Origin: Enterococcus innesii
Lineage (GTDB): Bacteria > Bacillota > Bacilli > Lactobacillales > Enterococcaceae
DNA length: 64,000 bases
Assembly: GCA_018982785.1 (NCBI GenBank)
Contig: JAHHEN010000003.1
Location: forward strand, 434,001 to 498,000
Direction of reading: 5' to 3'
Shown: positions 33,654 to 48,810 of the stretch, one piece after another
Layout of the letters: each line of letters starts with the position of its first letter
How positions within the stretch are numbered: the stretch's first letter is position 1
Program-made: the position numbers and the translations under genes
The notes under the pieces: model-generated
The model's database searches: none
Told to the model about the DNA's origin: nothing
Seen by the model: only the letters and a program-made list of their open reading frames with translations

Positions 33654-34570
33654 TATTCTGTTCCTCCTTGCATCTCTCTTCTTTTTTTTAAAAGGAATCC
33701 ATAATTCGACATGTGTAACACGATTGTCCCCTTTTCGATATAGCTCTGGAAAAAAATCCTCAGCAATCCAACCATTTTTCTTGAGCCAAAAACGGGTATA
33801 ACGCATCGCCTTTCCCATATTGATGATCAGTTGCTCTGAGATCGTATCAAAGCTGCAAACAATGTAATCACGTGCTGGTAGCGTCCATTCAATGAGGGTC
33901 GATAATTGCGTACCGTCACTTAATTGGCCAACAAAGTAACTTGAGTAGCCTTCTGGCGCATCTCCCGGAAATGAAACACCAATCAGGCAATGATCGGTGC
34001 GAGGCTGATTTGCAATCTTTTGATAAAAATCATGCCAAATTTCATCAATAGGGTCGATTCCTGTTCGTTGACCCAGCATTTTTCCATATTTAAATGGATA
34101 ATAACCAATAACGCCATAAAAAACCATTGGTTGCTTGTTTCTTTTTTCTGAATCTCCAAAACGACCCCTTCACTGATCAATGGGTGACCTTCTTCTGTGA
34201 CAATATACCCTAAAGATAGATCCGGCTTATCAAAATTTTGTAAGCCGATCGGCGCTTTTTGGTAAAGAGAAGGCGAAAGTCCATAAACGGTTTTAAAGGT
34301 TCTTGAAAATACTGCATGGCTGCTAAAACCAACCTCAAAAGCGACCTCAATGACTCGACTTTTTCTGTCTTTTAATAAATGAGCGGCTCTGGCCAGACGA
34401 CGTAGTTTTATATATTCCCTAACAGAAATTTTAACTAAACGGGTGAATAAGCGTTGATAATAAAATACAGAAAGGGATGCGACTTGTGCTAACGCTTCGA
34501 TCTCTAATGGCTCGGCAAGATTGTCTTCAATATAATCGATTGATTTTTGGATTCCTTCCCATGCATGCAT
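33653..34570 (-). CDS. AraC-family regulator with GyrI-like effector domain, two apparent frameshifts
   Basis: About 305 residues. The N-terminal AraC helix-turn-helix pair (DYIEDNLAEPLEIEALAQVA, EVAFEVGFSSHAVFSRTFKT) is followed by a GyrI-like binding domain (ISEGVVLEIQKKETSNQWFF, YGVIGYYPFKYGKMLGQRTG, YRKGDNRVTHVELWIPF). One T is missing at the T6 run (34115-34120) and another single-base change is needed at the poly-A run near 33681 to end before the next gene. Such proteins (Rob/BmrR-like effector sites) sense small hydrophobic ligands. The target is probably the adjacent PPOX gene. Confidence 0.8.
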
Positions 34571-34740
34571 ATGGATTTCCTTTCTTTCACTATAAAATAT
34601 TCAGCCAAAAAAGCTTTACCGTGTCTGCTCTTTTTCCGCAAAAAACTATATTTGTATTTATTTTCACAATAGATTATCTGCCGCGAATCAGCTTATTTAA
34701 TATTTTAGCATAGCCTTCATGGTCCTAGGATATAAAAATA

Positions 34741-34769
34741 AAAAAAGACGAAGAGTTTTCGTCTTTTTC
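34741..34769. terminator. Bidirectional terminator
   Basis: AAAAAGACGAA-GAGT-TTCGTCTTTTT. It lies in the 322-bp gap between the AraC-type gene (start 34570) and the carbonic anhydrase gene. Nothing else was seen in that gap. Confidence 0.7.
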
Positions 34770-34892
34770 CAGTCAATGACATTCTAAAATTCTAACATCT
34801 TTTTTATGGATTATCTTTACGAAGTGGTTTCTATAATGACCATCAAATGCAGTCAGTGAGAAAAACTACGTAAAAGGAACTATTTTTATAAA

Positions 34893-35582
34893 TCAATAGA
34901 AATAAATAGGCCGATCTTTGCGGTCTTGTAATGGACGATTATTATTTTCTAATACTTCTTCGCGGAATTCTAAAATGAAGCGACGACTCATCTCACCAAT
35001 CCAGTCAAAGACAAACCAGTTGATTGGACCTTTCGTTGGCGGGGTCGTCAGGGAACCCACATAATGAAAATGATGAGTGCGCTCTGGCAAGAACATGCTC
35101 GGATCAAACCATTGGGTATGGTTCTCAAAATCCCAGATGCTGTCGTCTTGCTGATTGCAGATCCAGTTGAGTTTATCCGTCAATTTGAATAAGATACCCA
35201 CGACCAAGTTTTCTCCGTCATCATTCATATGAACGAGATGAAACTCTAATTCTTGCTGCTCGTCATCGATAATGTGTTCAGACGGCATGTGAAAATGAAT
35301 ATCCGTCAAATAGTAATTGATCCCTTTAAACGTGACATAGCTTTCTTTATTATAAGGAACGAAGTGAATCGTATTTTTGAATTCTTTTTCCGTGAACCGC
35401 TCTCGTTTATAGTGAAAAGCCAAGTCCTGATCGATGGGTTCTTCGGTCTCATCGTGGACTAAAGCGATTGGGGATTGGTACGGAAATTCGGCACCTTGTG
35501 CATACCAGTCGCACAAAGTGTGCCAATGTTCAGGTCCATTGTCTCCGGAATAACTCCAGGGAACGTCCATATTTCTTTTCAA
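34893..35582 (-). CDS. Alpha-class carbonic anhydrase
   Basis: A 229-residue alpha carbonic anhydrase, hydrating CO2 at a zinc held by three His. DIHFHMPSEHIIDD supplies two zinc His, LEFHLVHMNDD the third, with SLTTPPTKGPINWFV as the substrate loop and WSYSGDNGPEHWHTLCDWYA at the N-terminus. There is no signal peptide, although most bacterial alpha enzymes are exported, so it may act in the cytoplasm. The start is TTG 35582 with AGGAGG upstream; the first ATG is four codons in. Confidence 0.88.
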   Translation of the reverse strand: MKRNMDVPWSYSGDNGPEHWHTLCDWYAQGAEFPYQSPIALVHDETEEPIDQDLAFHYKRERFTEKEFKNTIHFVPYNKESYVTFKGINYYLTDIHFHMPSEHIIDDEQQELEFHLVHMNDDGENLVVGILFKLTDKLNWICNQQDDSIWDFENHTQWFDPSMFLPERTHHFHYVGSLTTPPTKGPINWFVFDWIGEMSRRFILEFREEVLENNNRPLQDRKDRPIYFY

Positions 35583-35726
35583 AAAAAACAGCCTCCTAAT
35601 TCAAGTTGACAGCAAGGAACAGCCCTTCCTATCAAAAAACTTTCTCCCAATGCTATCAGAAAATAGGTAAAAATAAAACGAATATGCTTGGTCATTCCCT
35701 CACATATCCGTTTCTTTTTCAATTCC

Positions 35727-36358
35727 TTATTCACTCAACCAAGCAGCAGGATCTTTTCGCCACTCTTGTAACAGGGCAACATCAGACTCTTGAATAGCAC
35801 CCGTTTCTAAAGCCGACTCGATCAACGCTGTATAGTTTGTCAAAGTCACATAGGATAAACCTGCTTGATCAAAATTCGCTTGAACTTGTGGCAGTTCGTA
35901 AGTAAAGATCGCAGCGACGCCTAATACGTCAGCTCCTTCTCTTTTGGCTGCTTCACAAGCTTCTAAGACACTGCCACCTGTTGACAATAAATCTTCAATG
36001 ACGACCATTTTTTGATTTGGCTGAATACGTCCTTCAATTTGATTGCCTTTGCCGTGTTCCTTTGCTTTGCTGCGAATATAAACCATTGGTAAATCTAACA
36101 ATTCAGCGACCCATGCAGCATGGGGAATCCCGGCTGTTGCGGTCCCTGCAATCACTTCTACTTCTGGATAAGTGGTTTTGATGACTGCAGCTAAGCCTTT
36201 CGCAATGACACGACGCACAGTTGGATAACTCATGGTGATTCGATTGTCGCAATAAATAGGGCTTTTGATACCGCTGGCCCACGTAAATGGTTCATTGGGT
36301 CGTAAGAAAATCGCCTCGATGTCTAAAAGATCTTTGGCGATTTGATTGGATTGTTCCT

Positions 36359-36362
<4 letters not shown>
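35727..36362 (-). CDS. pyrE: Orotate phosphoribosyltransferase
   Basis: A 211-residue enzyme making OMP from orotate and PRPP. PRPP-binding loop [20 protein letters not shown] (about 118-137) and the [13 protein letters not shown] orotate loop (about 29-41). Last gene of the pyr operon, overlapping pyrF by 4 bp. Confidence 0.95.
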
Positions 36363-38780
<2,418 letters not shown>

Positions 38781-38798
38781 AAAACTCCTTTATCTGCG

Positions 38799-41700
38799 TT
38801 AAATTGCTTTTGTTGAAAAACTGCGGGATTCCATCACTTTTAGAATTGCATCCGCTGTATCAAGAGAAGTAAAGGTCGGTACACCATGTTCCACTGCTTC
38901 TCGACGAATGATAAATCCGTCTTCCGTTGCATTTTGGCGATCTTTCTCCATGGTATTGACTACTACTTGGGTCGTTCCTTTACGGATCAAATCAACAACC
39001 GTTTCTTCTGCTTGTTGATCAGAGATTTTAGCAACTCGTGTCACTTGCAGGCCTTTTTCTTCAAAGTAATCAGCGGTTCCATTGGTAGCCAATAAGGTGA
39101 AGCCGACCTCTACGAAACGCGCCGCCAGCGCTGCTGCCTCTTCTTTGCTTTCGTCTGCAACGGTGAAAAGTGCTTTTCCAAATTCAGGAATATGCAGGCC
39201 TGATGCCTCAAAAGCTTTATAAAGTGCTTTTGCCAAATCTTTGTCTGATCCCATTACTTCACCTGTTGATTTCATTTCAGGTCCTAAGTAAGTATCGACT
39301 TTTAAAAGTTTTGTAAAGGAGAAGACCGGTGCTTTGATGTGTACTTCATTTGGTGTTGGCGCAAGTCCGTCTTGATAACCTAACGCTGTGATTTCTTCTC
39401 CGAGAATCGCCTTCGTGGCAATTTGGGCCATTGGGATCTCTGTTACCTTGCTTAAAAATGGTACGGTTCGGCTAGCACGAGGATTTACTTCAATGACATA
39501 CACTTTGTTTTCATGGATGACAAATTGGATATTCATCATACCGATACAATTTAAACCTAATGCCAAGCGTTTGGTATATTCTTCGATTGTAGCAATCAGT
39601 TCATCCGAAAGATTTTGCGGTGGATATACCGCCATTGAATCTCCTGAATGGACCCCTGCACGCTCGATATGTTCCATGATTCCAGGAATCAAAACAGTTT
39701 TGCCGTCACAGATAGCATCGACTTCACATTCTTTACCGACCAAGTAACGATCGACCAAGACAGGATGTTCTGGTGATGCTTTCACTGCATGACGCATGTA
39801 ATCTTCTAAATCGGCTTGGTTTTCCACGATTTCCATCGCGCGCCCTCCTAAGACATAACTTGGGCGGACTAAAACAGGATAGCCGATTTCTTGAGCGATG
39901 GCGATTGCTTCTTGTTCGTTCGTCGCTGTATCCCCTGGTGGTTGCGGAATATCTAGCGCTTGTAATGCTTGCTCAAAGAGATCACGATTTTCGGCACGAT
40001 CAAGATCTTCAATGCTGGTGCCTAAGATTTTGACCCCAGCTTTTACTAAAGGCTCTGCTAAGTTGATCGCCGTTTGCCCGCCAAATTGGACGATGACCCC
40101 AATGGGTTGTTCCAAATCGATCACGTGTAAGACATCCTCTAAGGTCAATGGTTCAAAGTACAGCTTGTCGGAAATAGAGAAGTCAGTCGAAACCGTTTCG
40201 GGATTGCTGTTCATGATGATTGCTTCATAGCCAGCAGCTTGGATCGCTTTCACCGAGTGCACTGTTGCATAGTCAAACTCCACCCCTTGTCCGATTCGGA
40301 TCGGTCCAGAACCTAAGACAAGAACAGATTCTTTTGCGCTACGTTTGCTTTCATTCTCAAACTCATAGGTGCTGTAAAAATAAGGCGTTGCTGATTCAAA
40401 TTCTGCGGCACATGTATCCACCATTTTGTAGACGGGCAAAATCTTTTGCTCATGGCGCAGCGTGCGGATCTCAGCTTCTGTGGTTTCCCACAGCTCAGCG
40501 ATCTTTTTATCCGTAAAGCCATTTTGCTTGGCTTTTTTCAACACATCAAGGGATTGTGGGTCGTTTGCTAATGCTTGTTCGATCTCAAAGATGTGAAGCA
40601 TTTTATCTAAGAAGAATAAATGGATTTTCGTCATTTCATTCAAATCTTCGATGGTATACCCTCTTCGGATGGCTTCCATGACGTAGAATAGGCGATCATC
40701 TTGCGCCTTGATGACTTTTTCCATCAGATCATTGTCAGAAAGAGCTTCTAGTTCTTTCATTTCGATATGATGTGTGCCGATTTCTAATGAACGAACAGCT
40801 TTCAGTAATGACTCTTCAATATTACGACCAATCGCCATCACTTCTCCAGTTGCTTTCATTTGTGTTCCTAATCGACGTTCCCCAGTTTCAAACTTGTCAA
40901 ACGGCCAGCGAGGAATTTTTGCGACCACATAGTCTAGTGCCGGTTCAAATTCTGCATAGGTAGTTTCTGTGACTGGGTTTTTCATTTCATCCAATGTTAA
41001 ACCGACGGCAATTTTCGCTGCCAATTTGGCAATTGGATACCCTGTAGCTTTACTTGCTAACGCAGAGGAACGTGAGACCCGTGGATTTACTTCAATGACA
41101 TAGTAGTTGAAGCTATGAGGATCAAGCGCCAATTGAACGTTACAGCCACCTTCGATTTTTAATGCGCGAATAATTTTTAATGACGCATCTCGCAACATTT
41201 GGTATTCATGATCTGACAGTGTTTGACTAGGGGCAAAGACGATGGAATCGCCGGTGTGGATGCCGACTGGGTCGAAGTTTTCCATATTACAAACGACGAT
41301 CGCGTTGTCAGCAGAATCTCGCATCACTTCATATTCGATCTCTTTAAACCCAGCAATACTCCGTTCAATCAAGCATTGGGTCACTGGCGAGAGCTTCAAG
41401 CCGTTTTCAGCGATTTGGCGCAGCTCTTCTTCATTGTTACACATGCCACCGCCCGTTCCTCCTAGCGTAAATGCTGGACGAACAATGATTGGAAAGCCGA
41501 TTTTTTCGCAAATTCAACTGCTGCTTCCACCGTTGACACGATTTCGGATTCTGGGATCGGTTGATCCAATTCTTCCATTAATTGTTTGAATAGATCTCTG
41601 TCTTCTGCTTGGTCGATTGCTGCTAATTTGGTTCCTAGCAACTCAATTCCTAATTCATCCAAAATACCTGAGTTGGCTAATTCCATCGCCATATTCAAGC

Positions 41701-41983
41701 CCGTTTGTCCGCCTAATGTCGGTAAAATCGCATCAGGCTGTTCTTTACGTAAAATCCGTGAGACAAATTCAAATGTGATTGGTTCAATGTAGACTTTGTC
41801 AGCAATTTCTTTGTCCGTCATGATCGTTGCGGGATTCGAATTGACTAACACCACTTCGTAGCCTTCTTCTCGTAAAGCTAAACAAGCTTGTGTGCCGGCA
41901 TAATCAAACTCTGCCGCTTGTCCTATAATAATCGGTCCAGAACCGATAACCATGATTTTCTTGATATCTGTACGTTTTGGCAT
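38799..41983 (-). CDS. carB: Carbamoyl-phosphate synthase large subunit, one apparent frameshift
   Basis: About 1,060 residues. It begins [20 protein letters not shown] at 41983 after AAGGAGCAG. The frame breaks at an A6 run near 41503. Adding one A restores [20 protein letters not shown] into [13 protein letters not shown]. Both ATP-grasp halves are present (the second has [20 protein letters not shown] and [10 protein letters not shown]), and the C-terminal MGS-like allosteric domain has [20 protein letters not shown]. The break is almost surely a sequence error, as the operon is otherwise intact. Confidence 0.94.
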
Positions 41984-41984
41984 A

Positions 41985-43064
41985 TTAGTTCTGCTCCTTC
42001 CATGCATCGATCATCTCTAAAAATTCGTCAAATAAGTGGACTGCATCATGCGGGCCCGGTGCCGCATCTGGGTGGTATTGGACACTGAATGCTGGGTAGC
42101 GGCGATGACGAACCCCTTCGATCGTGCCATCGTTCACTTCGACGTGGGTCACCATTAGTTTTTCAGGATCGATGGATGCTTCATCCACAGCAAAGCCATG
42201 GTTTTGTGAGGTAAAATCGATCCGACCAGTGGCGATCTCTCTTACTGGATGGTTTAATCCACGGTGACCGAACTTCATTTTATAGGTATCTGCCCCATTC
42301 GCTAATGAGAAGAGCTGATGGCCTAAACAAATCCCGAAGATTGGTACCTTGCCTTGAATCCCTTGTATCATTTTAATTGCTTCTGGCAAGCTTTTAGGAT
42401 CGCCCGGTCCATTCGTCAGCATCACGCCATCTGGTGCGAGGTCTAAAATTTCTTGCGCTGTCGTATTGTATGGCAAAATCGTTAGATTGCAGTTGCGACG
42501 TGACAGCTCTCGTAAAATACTGTGCTTCAAGCCGAAGTCGATGACCACGATATTGCGACCCGTTCCAGGGCTTGGATAAGGTTTTGAGGTGGAGACTTGT
42601 GCCACTTGATTGGTTGGTAAAACCGCTGCTTTTAATTGATCAAAGGCATGGTCAAAGACATCTCCCGCATCAACGATGCTCGCTTTCATGGTTCCGTGTT
42701 GACGGATCTTTCTTGTCAGCGCGCGTGTATCGATTCCTGCGATCCCTGGAATATTTTTGCGTTTTAAAAATTCATCTAAAGTCAGCTGCTTCCGCCAATT
42801 ACTCGCTAGACGCGCGTGTTCTTTCACAACGACCCCTTTACAAGTCGGTGAAATTGATTCGTAGTCGTCTCGGTTGACGCCGTAATTTCCTACCATCGGA
42901 TACGTAAACGTAATGATTTGTCCGTTAAAGCTTTGATCCGTAATGGCTTCTTGATAACCCGTCATGCTGGTGGTAAAAACAATCTCACCAAAAACATTGA
43001 TACTGGCACCAAAGCCTTCGCCTTCAAAGTATGTTCCATCTTCTAAAATAAGCCAACGTTTCAT
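41985..43064 (-). CDS. carA: Carbamoyl-phosphate synthase small subunit (glutaminase)
   Basis: A 359-residue protein that splits glutamine to supply ammonia to CarB. The class I glutaminase site has [20 protein letters not shown] (nucleophile Cys) and [20 protein letters not shown] (His). The N-terminus is [17 protein letters not shown]. The start is [10 protein letters not shown] at 43064, with AGGTGGG upstream. It abuts carB. Confidence 0.95.
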   Translation of the reverse strand: MKRWLILEDGTYFEGEGFGASINVFGEIVFTTSMTGYQEAITDQSFNGQIITFTYPMVGNYGVNRDDYESISPTCKGVVVKEHARLASNWRKQLTLDEFLKRKNIPGIAGIDTRALTRKIRQHGTMKASIVDAGDVFDHAFDQLKAAVLPTNQVAQVSTSKPYPSPGTGRNIVVIDFGLKHSILRELSRRNCNLTILPYNTTAQEILDLAPDGVMLTNGPGDPKSLPEAIKMIQGIQGKVPIFGICLGHQLFSLANGADTYKMKFGHRGLNHPVREIATGRIDFTSQNHGFAVDEASIDPEKLMVTHVEVNDGTIEGVRHRRYPAFSVQYHPDAAPGPHDAVHLFDEFLEMIDAWKEQN

Positions 43065-43065
43065 A

Positions 43066-44349
43066 TTATTGCCCACCTTTTTGCCATACTAATTTTCCAT
43101 TTACAAATGTATAACTTGTATCCCCATATAACGTCCATCCACCGAAAGGCGTATTGACTCCTTTTGATAGGAATTGCTTAGGATCCACGTTATAAGCTGA
43201 TTCTAAGTCAAAAATTGCGAGATCGGCTTTGTCTCCGACCATCATCGTTCCGGTGCTTAGACCAAAGATTGATGCTGGTTTCACGGTCATCCAATCCACT
43301 AATTGCTGTAAGGTAAAGCGTCCTGTTTTTACAAAATGAGTGTACAACAATTGGAAGGCATATTCTGATCCGACGATGCCAAAGGGAGCTTTTAAAAAGC
43401 TTTGCATTTTTTCTTCATAACCATGCGGTGCATGATCCGTCGCGATACAGTCGATCGTGCCATCCAGCAGACCTTCGATCAACGCTTCACGGTCTTCTTG
43501 CCCACGTAATGGTGGGTTCATTTTCCAAAAGCCTTCATCGGCAGGAATATCTTCATCGATCAGAAGTAAATGGTGGGGAGAAACTTCGGCTGTCACATGA
43601 ATACCAGCTTTTTTAGCATCTCGGATCACTCGAACACTTTCTTTCGTAGAGACATGGCAGACATGGTAATGGGCTCCTGTTGCTTCCGCCAAAAGCACAT
43701 CCCGAGCGATTTGAGATGCTTCCGTTACACTCAAGATCCCTGGCAATCCAAGTTCTTCCGCTTTTTTACCAGCATGCATCACGCCGCCAAAGAGTAAGGA
43801 ATCATCTTCTGTATGGGCAACTAAAGCCAAGTCATTTTCGGCTGCTTGCTTCATTGCCAGATACATTGTGCCAGCAGTCTGAACACCCACGCCATCGTTC
43901 GTCAAGGCGAAAGCACCAGCAGCTTTCATTCCAGCTGCATCCGTCAATGTTTCACTGCGCAAGTTTTCTGTAATCGGCGCGTATTGTAAGACATTGATTG
44001 ACGCATCTGCCTTGATTTTTTCGTATACAGCTGCTAATTTTTCTGGTGTATCAGGAACTGGATCAAGGTTAGGCATTGCGCAAACTGTTGTGAACCCACC
44101 ACGAGCTGCTGCCCTACTACCCGTTTCAATTGTTTCTTTGTATTCAAAGCCTGGTTCTCTGAAGTGTACATGAACATCCACTAACCCTGGCGTGATCAAT
44201 TGCTCTTTGGCATCGATAACTTCGTCAAAATCTGTTTCGGGAAATGCTGTACCGATCCCGCGAATGATTCCTTCTTCGATCCAAATTGCTGCAGGAACAC
44301 AGTGATTGTCTTTTTTGATGATTTTACCGTTTTTAATGAGTGTTTTCAT
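43066..44349 (-). CDS. pyrC: Dihydroorotase
   Basis: A 427-residue zinc amidohydrolase closing the dihydroorotate ring. [20 protein letters not shown] (metal His), [25 protein letters not shown] and [13 protein letters not shown] (catalytic Asp). Standard type I dihydroorotase. Confidence 0.95.
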   Translation of the reverse strand: MKTLIKNGKIIKKDNHCVPAAIWIEEGIIRGIGTAFPETDFDEVIDAKEQLITPGLVDVHVHFREPGFEYKETIETGSRAAARGGFTTVCAMPNLDPVPDTPEKLAAVYEKIKADASINVLQYAPITENLRSETLTDAAGMKAAGAFALTNDGVGVQTAGTMYLAMKQAAENDLALVAHTEDDSLLFGGVMHAGKKAEELGLPGILSVTEASQIARDVLLAEATGAHYHVCHVSTKESVRVIRDAKKAGIHVTAEVSPHHLLLIDEDIPADEGFWKMNPPLRGQEDREALIEGLLDGTIDCIATDHAPHGYEEKMQSFLKAPFGIVGSEYAFQLLYTHFVKTGRFTLQQLVDWMTVKPASIFGLSTGTMMVGDKADLAIFDLESAYNVDPKQFLSKGVNTPFGGWTLYGDTSYTFVNGKLVWQKGGQ

Positions 44350-44380
44350 GTAAACTTCCTCCTCTTATTCCTTTTGACTG

Positions 44381-45307
44381 TTAGGCTTTACCATTTAATA
44401 CTGCTTCAAGAATCGCCATTCGAACGAAGACGCCATTCGACATCTGTGTAATGATTCGTGAGCGTAAGCTTTCAACTAGCGCATCAGCCAATTCCACATC
44501 GCGATTGACCGGCGCTGGGTGCATTATGATCGCATGTTCCTTCATTCTGGCTGCCCGTTCGACGGTCAACCCGTGATTTTTTAAGTATTCTTCTTTGGAA
44601 AAGCTTTCCGTTCCATCATGGCGCTCGTGCTGGACACGAAGCATCATCATGACATCAACTTCTTCCACTAATTCATCTAATGGCAGCCAATGACCGTACA
44701 CTTCAAACTCTTCGTCGTACCATTCTTTCGGTCCTGAAAAGAAAACTTTTGCGCCAAGTCGCTTGAGCATTTGCATGTTTGATTTTGCGACCCGTGAGTG
44801 GGTGATGTCACCTACGATGGCGACTTTCAAGTCGTCAAAGTGCCCGAACTCTTCATAGATCGTCATTAGATCCAACAAACATTGTGTTGGGTGTTGGCCG
44901 CTGCCGTCCCCGCCATTGATGATACTGCACTGGATCGTTTTGCTTTGGATCAAATCGTCGTAGTAGTTTTCATCGCCGTGGCGAATGACTGCCACATCTA
45001 CACCTAGAGCTGACATCGTCAAGACTGTGTCATACAGGGTCTCGCCTTTTTGAACAGAACTGGTGGAGGCTTCAAATTCAATGACTTCGATCCCTAGTTT
45101 TTTCTCAGCAACATCAAAGCTTTTGTGGGTTCTAGTACTGTTTTCAAAAAAGAGATTTGTTGCGAAATACTGTTCCTTTTGGGGCATCCATTTCGCCCCT
45201 CTTTTGAATTCTTGTCCTCTGCGGATGAGTCCCATCACTTCACGGTCCGTCAATGCTTCGACCGTCAAAAGATGCTTTAAGCTGATTCTTTCGGATTGAA
45301 TAATCAT
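44381..45307 (-). CDS. pyrB: Aspartate carbamoyltransferase catalytic subunit
   Basis: A 308-residue enzyme joining carbamoyl phosphate and aspartate. [20 protein letters not shown] is the carbamoyl phosphate site. It also has [27 protein letters not shown] and [16 protein letters not shown]. No regulatory subunit gene is nearby, as usual in Firmicutes. Confidence 0.95.
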   Translation of the reverse strand: MIIQSERISLKHLLTVEALTDREVMGLIRRGQEFKRGAKWMPQKEQYFATNLFFENSTRTHKSFDVAEKKLGIEVIEFEASTSSVQKGETLYDTVLTMSALGVDVAVIRHGDENYYDDLIQSKTIQCSIINGGDGSGQHPTQCLLDLMTIYEEFGHFDDLKVAIVGDITHSRVAKSNMQMLKRLGAKVFFSGPKEWYDEEFEVYGHWLPLDELVEEVDVMMMLRVQHERHDGTESFSKEEYLKNHGLTVERAARMKEHAIIMHPAPVNRDVELADALVESLRSRIITQMSNGVFVRMAILEAVLNGKA

Positions 45308-45354
45308 GAATGAATTCCTCCTTTGTTTCTGTTTAAACGATGAGTTGGCACAAG

Positions 45355-46635
45355 TTATTTTTCTTCGCTGCGAGAGCTGTCAGGTAAAATAAGATTCAAG
45401 AAGATTCCTAGGACAGTTGCTAACGCCATTGCAGATAAGGTGAAGGTACCGACCGTGAACACAAGACCGCCGATTCCTACCACAAGGATCACTGACGCAA
45501 TGATCAAATTCTTCTTACGATCAAAATCGATTTTGTTGTCGATCAAAATTTTCAACCCGCTGGCAGCGATGACGCCAAAGAGCAGGAAGCTGATCCCTGA
45601 GATGACTGGGCCAGGAATACTTAAGATCAATGCGCTTAGTTTTCCAACGAAGCCTAGTACGATGGCTAAAACTGCCGCACCACCGATGACGAACACGCTA
45701 TGGACCCGTGTAATTGCTAAAACCCCGATGTTTTCTCCGTAACTTGTCACTGGCGGTCCCCCAACGAGACCGGCTGCGATTTGAGCAAAACCGTCGCCTA
45801 AGAGTGTTCGGTTCAAGCCCGGCTCTTCAAAGAAGTTCCGCTTCGTTAGTTTGTTTAAGACCATCAGATGTCCGATATGTTCTGTCATGGTGACGAAAGC
45901 GATCGGTGCCATCGTAGTGATCGCATTTAGATACAGTTTGGGTTCATAATTAATGAAAGGAATTTCGAAACTTGGCAGCCCAAACCAGTTGGCGTCAATG
46001 ATTGGTTGTACGTCGACGATCCCTGCCGCTAAGGCGATCAAGTATCCGCCAACGATCCCTAGCAGGATCGGGATCAGCCCTAAGAACCCTCGCAAAAACA
46101 TGTTGAAGAAAATCGTTAATCCCAAGGTAGCCAAAGCTACTAGAATGTACTTGAAATCGTAAACTGAGTCATTGTACATCGCATTTTGGGCGGCGTTGGC
46201 GGCTAATCCTAGACCAATCACCATAATCACAGGACCGACAATGATCGGTGGTAAGATCTTATCCAACCAGGCAGCGCCAGCACGTTTGATGATCAGCGAA
46301 ACGATCACGTAGACCAATCCAGTCGTGATGGCGCCTTGGGCGATGGCTGGGTAGCCGTCTGATTCCATCAGCATTTGCATCGCCGCGATAAACGCAAAGC
46401 TGCTGCCTAGATACGCTGGGATTTTCCCTTTCGTTGTGACCAAGTAAACCAATGTCCCAATACCGGAACTTACCAAAGCGATACTGGGGTTGATCCCTAC
46501 CAAGATCGGTACTAAAACTGTCGCACCGAACATCGTGAAAAGATGTTGTAAACTAAGGCCTAACCAAGGCAGTGCTTTGGGCCGATCTTTGATGTCTAAA
46601 ACTGCGTCTGGATTACGAAATTCTTGCTTCTGCAT
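45355..46635 (-). CDS. pyrP: Uracil permease
   Basis: A 426-residue NCS2-family uracil:H+ symporter with about 12-14 membrane segments. [20 protein letters not shown] at the N-terminus, then [17 protein letters not shown] and [20 protein letters not shown] carry the substrate-site residues. Second gene of the operon, so uptake and synthesis share PyrR control. Confidence 0.93.
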   Translation of the reverse strand: MQKQEFRNPDAVLDIKDRPKALPWLGLSLQHLFTMFGATVLVPILVGINPSIALVSSGIGTLVYLVTTKGKIPAYLGSSFAFIAAMQMLMESDGYPAIAQGAITTGLVYVIVSLIIKRAGAAWLDKILPPIIVGPVIMVIGLGLAANAAQNAMYNDSVYDFKYILVALATLGLTIFFNMFLRGFLGLIPILLGIVGGYLIALAAGIVDVQPIIDANWFGLPSFEIPFINYEPKLYLNAITTMAPIAFVTMTEHIGHLMVLNKLTKRNFFEEPGLNRTLLGDGFAQIAAGLVGGPPVTSYGENIGVLAITRVHSVFVIGGAAVLAIVLGFVGKLSALILSIPGPVISGISFLLFGVIAASGLKILIDNKIDFDRKKNLIIASVILVVGIGGLVFTVGTFTLSAMALATVLGIFLNLILPDSSRSEEK

Positions 46636-46654
46636 GTTGCTGTCACTCTTCTTC

Positions 46655-47400
<746 letters not shown>

Positions 47401-47433
47401 GTTACATTACTATACAGTTCCACCACAAAAAAA

Positions 47434-48342
47434 TCAATCATTTTTTCGTAATTTTTTTAGGGTGTCCTCAAATAGTTCTGGTAATGGGGCTTCAAAGACC
47501 ATTGACTCACCCGTTGTGGGATGTGTGAAGCCTAAAAGCTTGGCATGTAAAAACTGGCCGTTGCCTTTTAAGGTACGCTTTGGTCCGTAGATTGGGTCAC
47601 CGGCTAACGGAAACCCGATATATTGCATATGCACTCTAATTTGGTGGGTTCTTCCAGTTTCCAATTGCAATTCCACCAAGGTAAATTGATCAAAGCGTTC
47701 CAACACGGTGAAATGAGTCACTGCGGGTTTGCCGTTCTCAATCACCGCCTGCATTTTACGATTGACTTTCGAGCGGCCGATCGGTGCATTGATGGTGCCT
47801 TTTTCGTGGCTGATATTGCCATGGACCAAAGCCACATACTTGCGTAACGAGGTTTTGTCTTTCAATTGTTTCGCTAACGACTCATGTGCCTGATCATTTT
47901 TGGCGATCATTAACAGACCCGACGTATCTTTGTCGATTCGATGAACGATACCCGGCCGAACAACATCGTTGATCGTCGATAGATCCTCCATATGGTACAA
48001 CAATGCGTTGACTAAGGTGCCACTCGGATGACCAGCGGATGGATGAACCACCATCCCTTGCGGCTTGTTGATGACTGCCACATCAGCATCTTGATAGACG
48101 ATCGTCAAGGGAATATTTTCTGGCTCTAAATCTACTACTTCCGGCTCTGGCACTTGGATGACCAAGTGATCGCCTGCTTTTACTTTATAATTAGCCCGGA
48201 CCGTCTCACCTGCCAAAGTAACGGCATCTTCTTTCAGCCATTGTTGGACTTGTGAACGGCTATGGTCAGGCAAGCGTTCGGCCAACACTTTGTCGACCCG
48301 CCCTTTTTCTTCTTTAATGATTACTTCAATTTGCTTTTCCAT
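47434..48342 (-). CDS. rluD: RluD-type 23S rRNA pseudouridine synthase
   Basis: A 302-residue enzyme: N-terminal S4 domain (RVDKVLAERLPDHSRSQVQQ) and catalytic domain with VRPGIVHRIDKDTSGLLMIA (the catalytic Asp in HRIDKDTSG), ETGRTHQIRVHMQYIGFPLA and GDPIYGPK. The start overlaps the lspA end by 17 bp, as in many Firmicutes where lspA and rluD are paired. Confidence 0.93.
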   Translation of the reverse strand: MEKQIEVIIKEEKGRVDKVLAERLPDHSRSQVQQWLKEDAVTLAGETVRANYKVKAGDHLVIQVPEPEVVDLEPENIPLTIVYQDADVAVINKPQGMVVHPSAGHPSGTLVNALLYHMEDLSTINDVVRPGIVHRIDKDTSGLLMIAKNDQAHESLAKQLKDKTSLRKYVALVHGNISHEKGTINAPIGRSKVNRKMQAVIENGKPAVTHFTVLERFDQFTLVELQLETGRTHQIRVHMQYIGFPLAGDPIYGPKRTLKGNGQFLHAKLLGFTHPTTGESMVFEAPLPELFEDTLKKLRKND

Positions 48343-48810
48343 TTGATTCTCCTTGTTTCCCTTTTGCTACATCATCTACTAGTGCATAAATAAAAATCAA
48401 GATTACCCCAAACACTAATGACATATCAGCGATATTGAAAATTGGGAAATTGATAAAATCAAGCTGGAACATGTCCACTACAAAGCCATGCTGCAAGCGA
48501 TCGATGAAGTTCCCGATAGCGCCACCTAGAACAAACGCCAGTCCGAAACGAAACCATAGGCTGCTGTTTTGGTAGCGAAACAATAGATAAACAACGACGG
48601 CAACCGCGATAACGGTGATGATCGCAAAAAGGTGATTTTTCCTTCTAGAATACTCCAAGCTGCACCCGTATTCTGAAGATAGGTCAGGGACAACACATTG
48701 TCGATCAGAGAATGTGTTTCACCTAGTTGATAATTGGCAACGATCCAAATTTTCAGCCATTGATCCAAGCCAATGACAACAGCACTTAACAAAAAAAACA
48801 ACGCGATCAT
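48326..48810 (-). CDS. lspA: Lipoprotein signal peptidase II, one apparent frameshift
   Basis: About 160 residues with four helices. It begins MIALFFLLSAVVIGLDQWLK. The frame breaks in an A5 run near 48639. One added A joins NTGAAWSILEGKNHLFAIIT into VIAVAVVVYLLFR. Catalytic Asp regions are GGAIGNFIDRLQHGFVVDMF and FNIADMSLVFGVIL. It removes signal peptides from lipoproteins in the membrane. The break is likely technical because the gene is otherwise intact. Confidence 0.92.

Noticed and set aside
41462-42007. carB as two separate genes
   Set aside because: One added A in an A6 run restores a single continuous enzyme, so a split gene is unlikely.
48326-48810. lspA as a pseudogene
   Set aside because: A one-base shortening in an A5 run is the only defect. 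All catalytic regions are intact.
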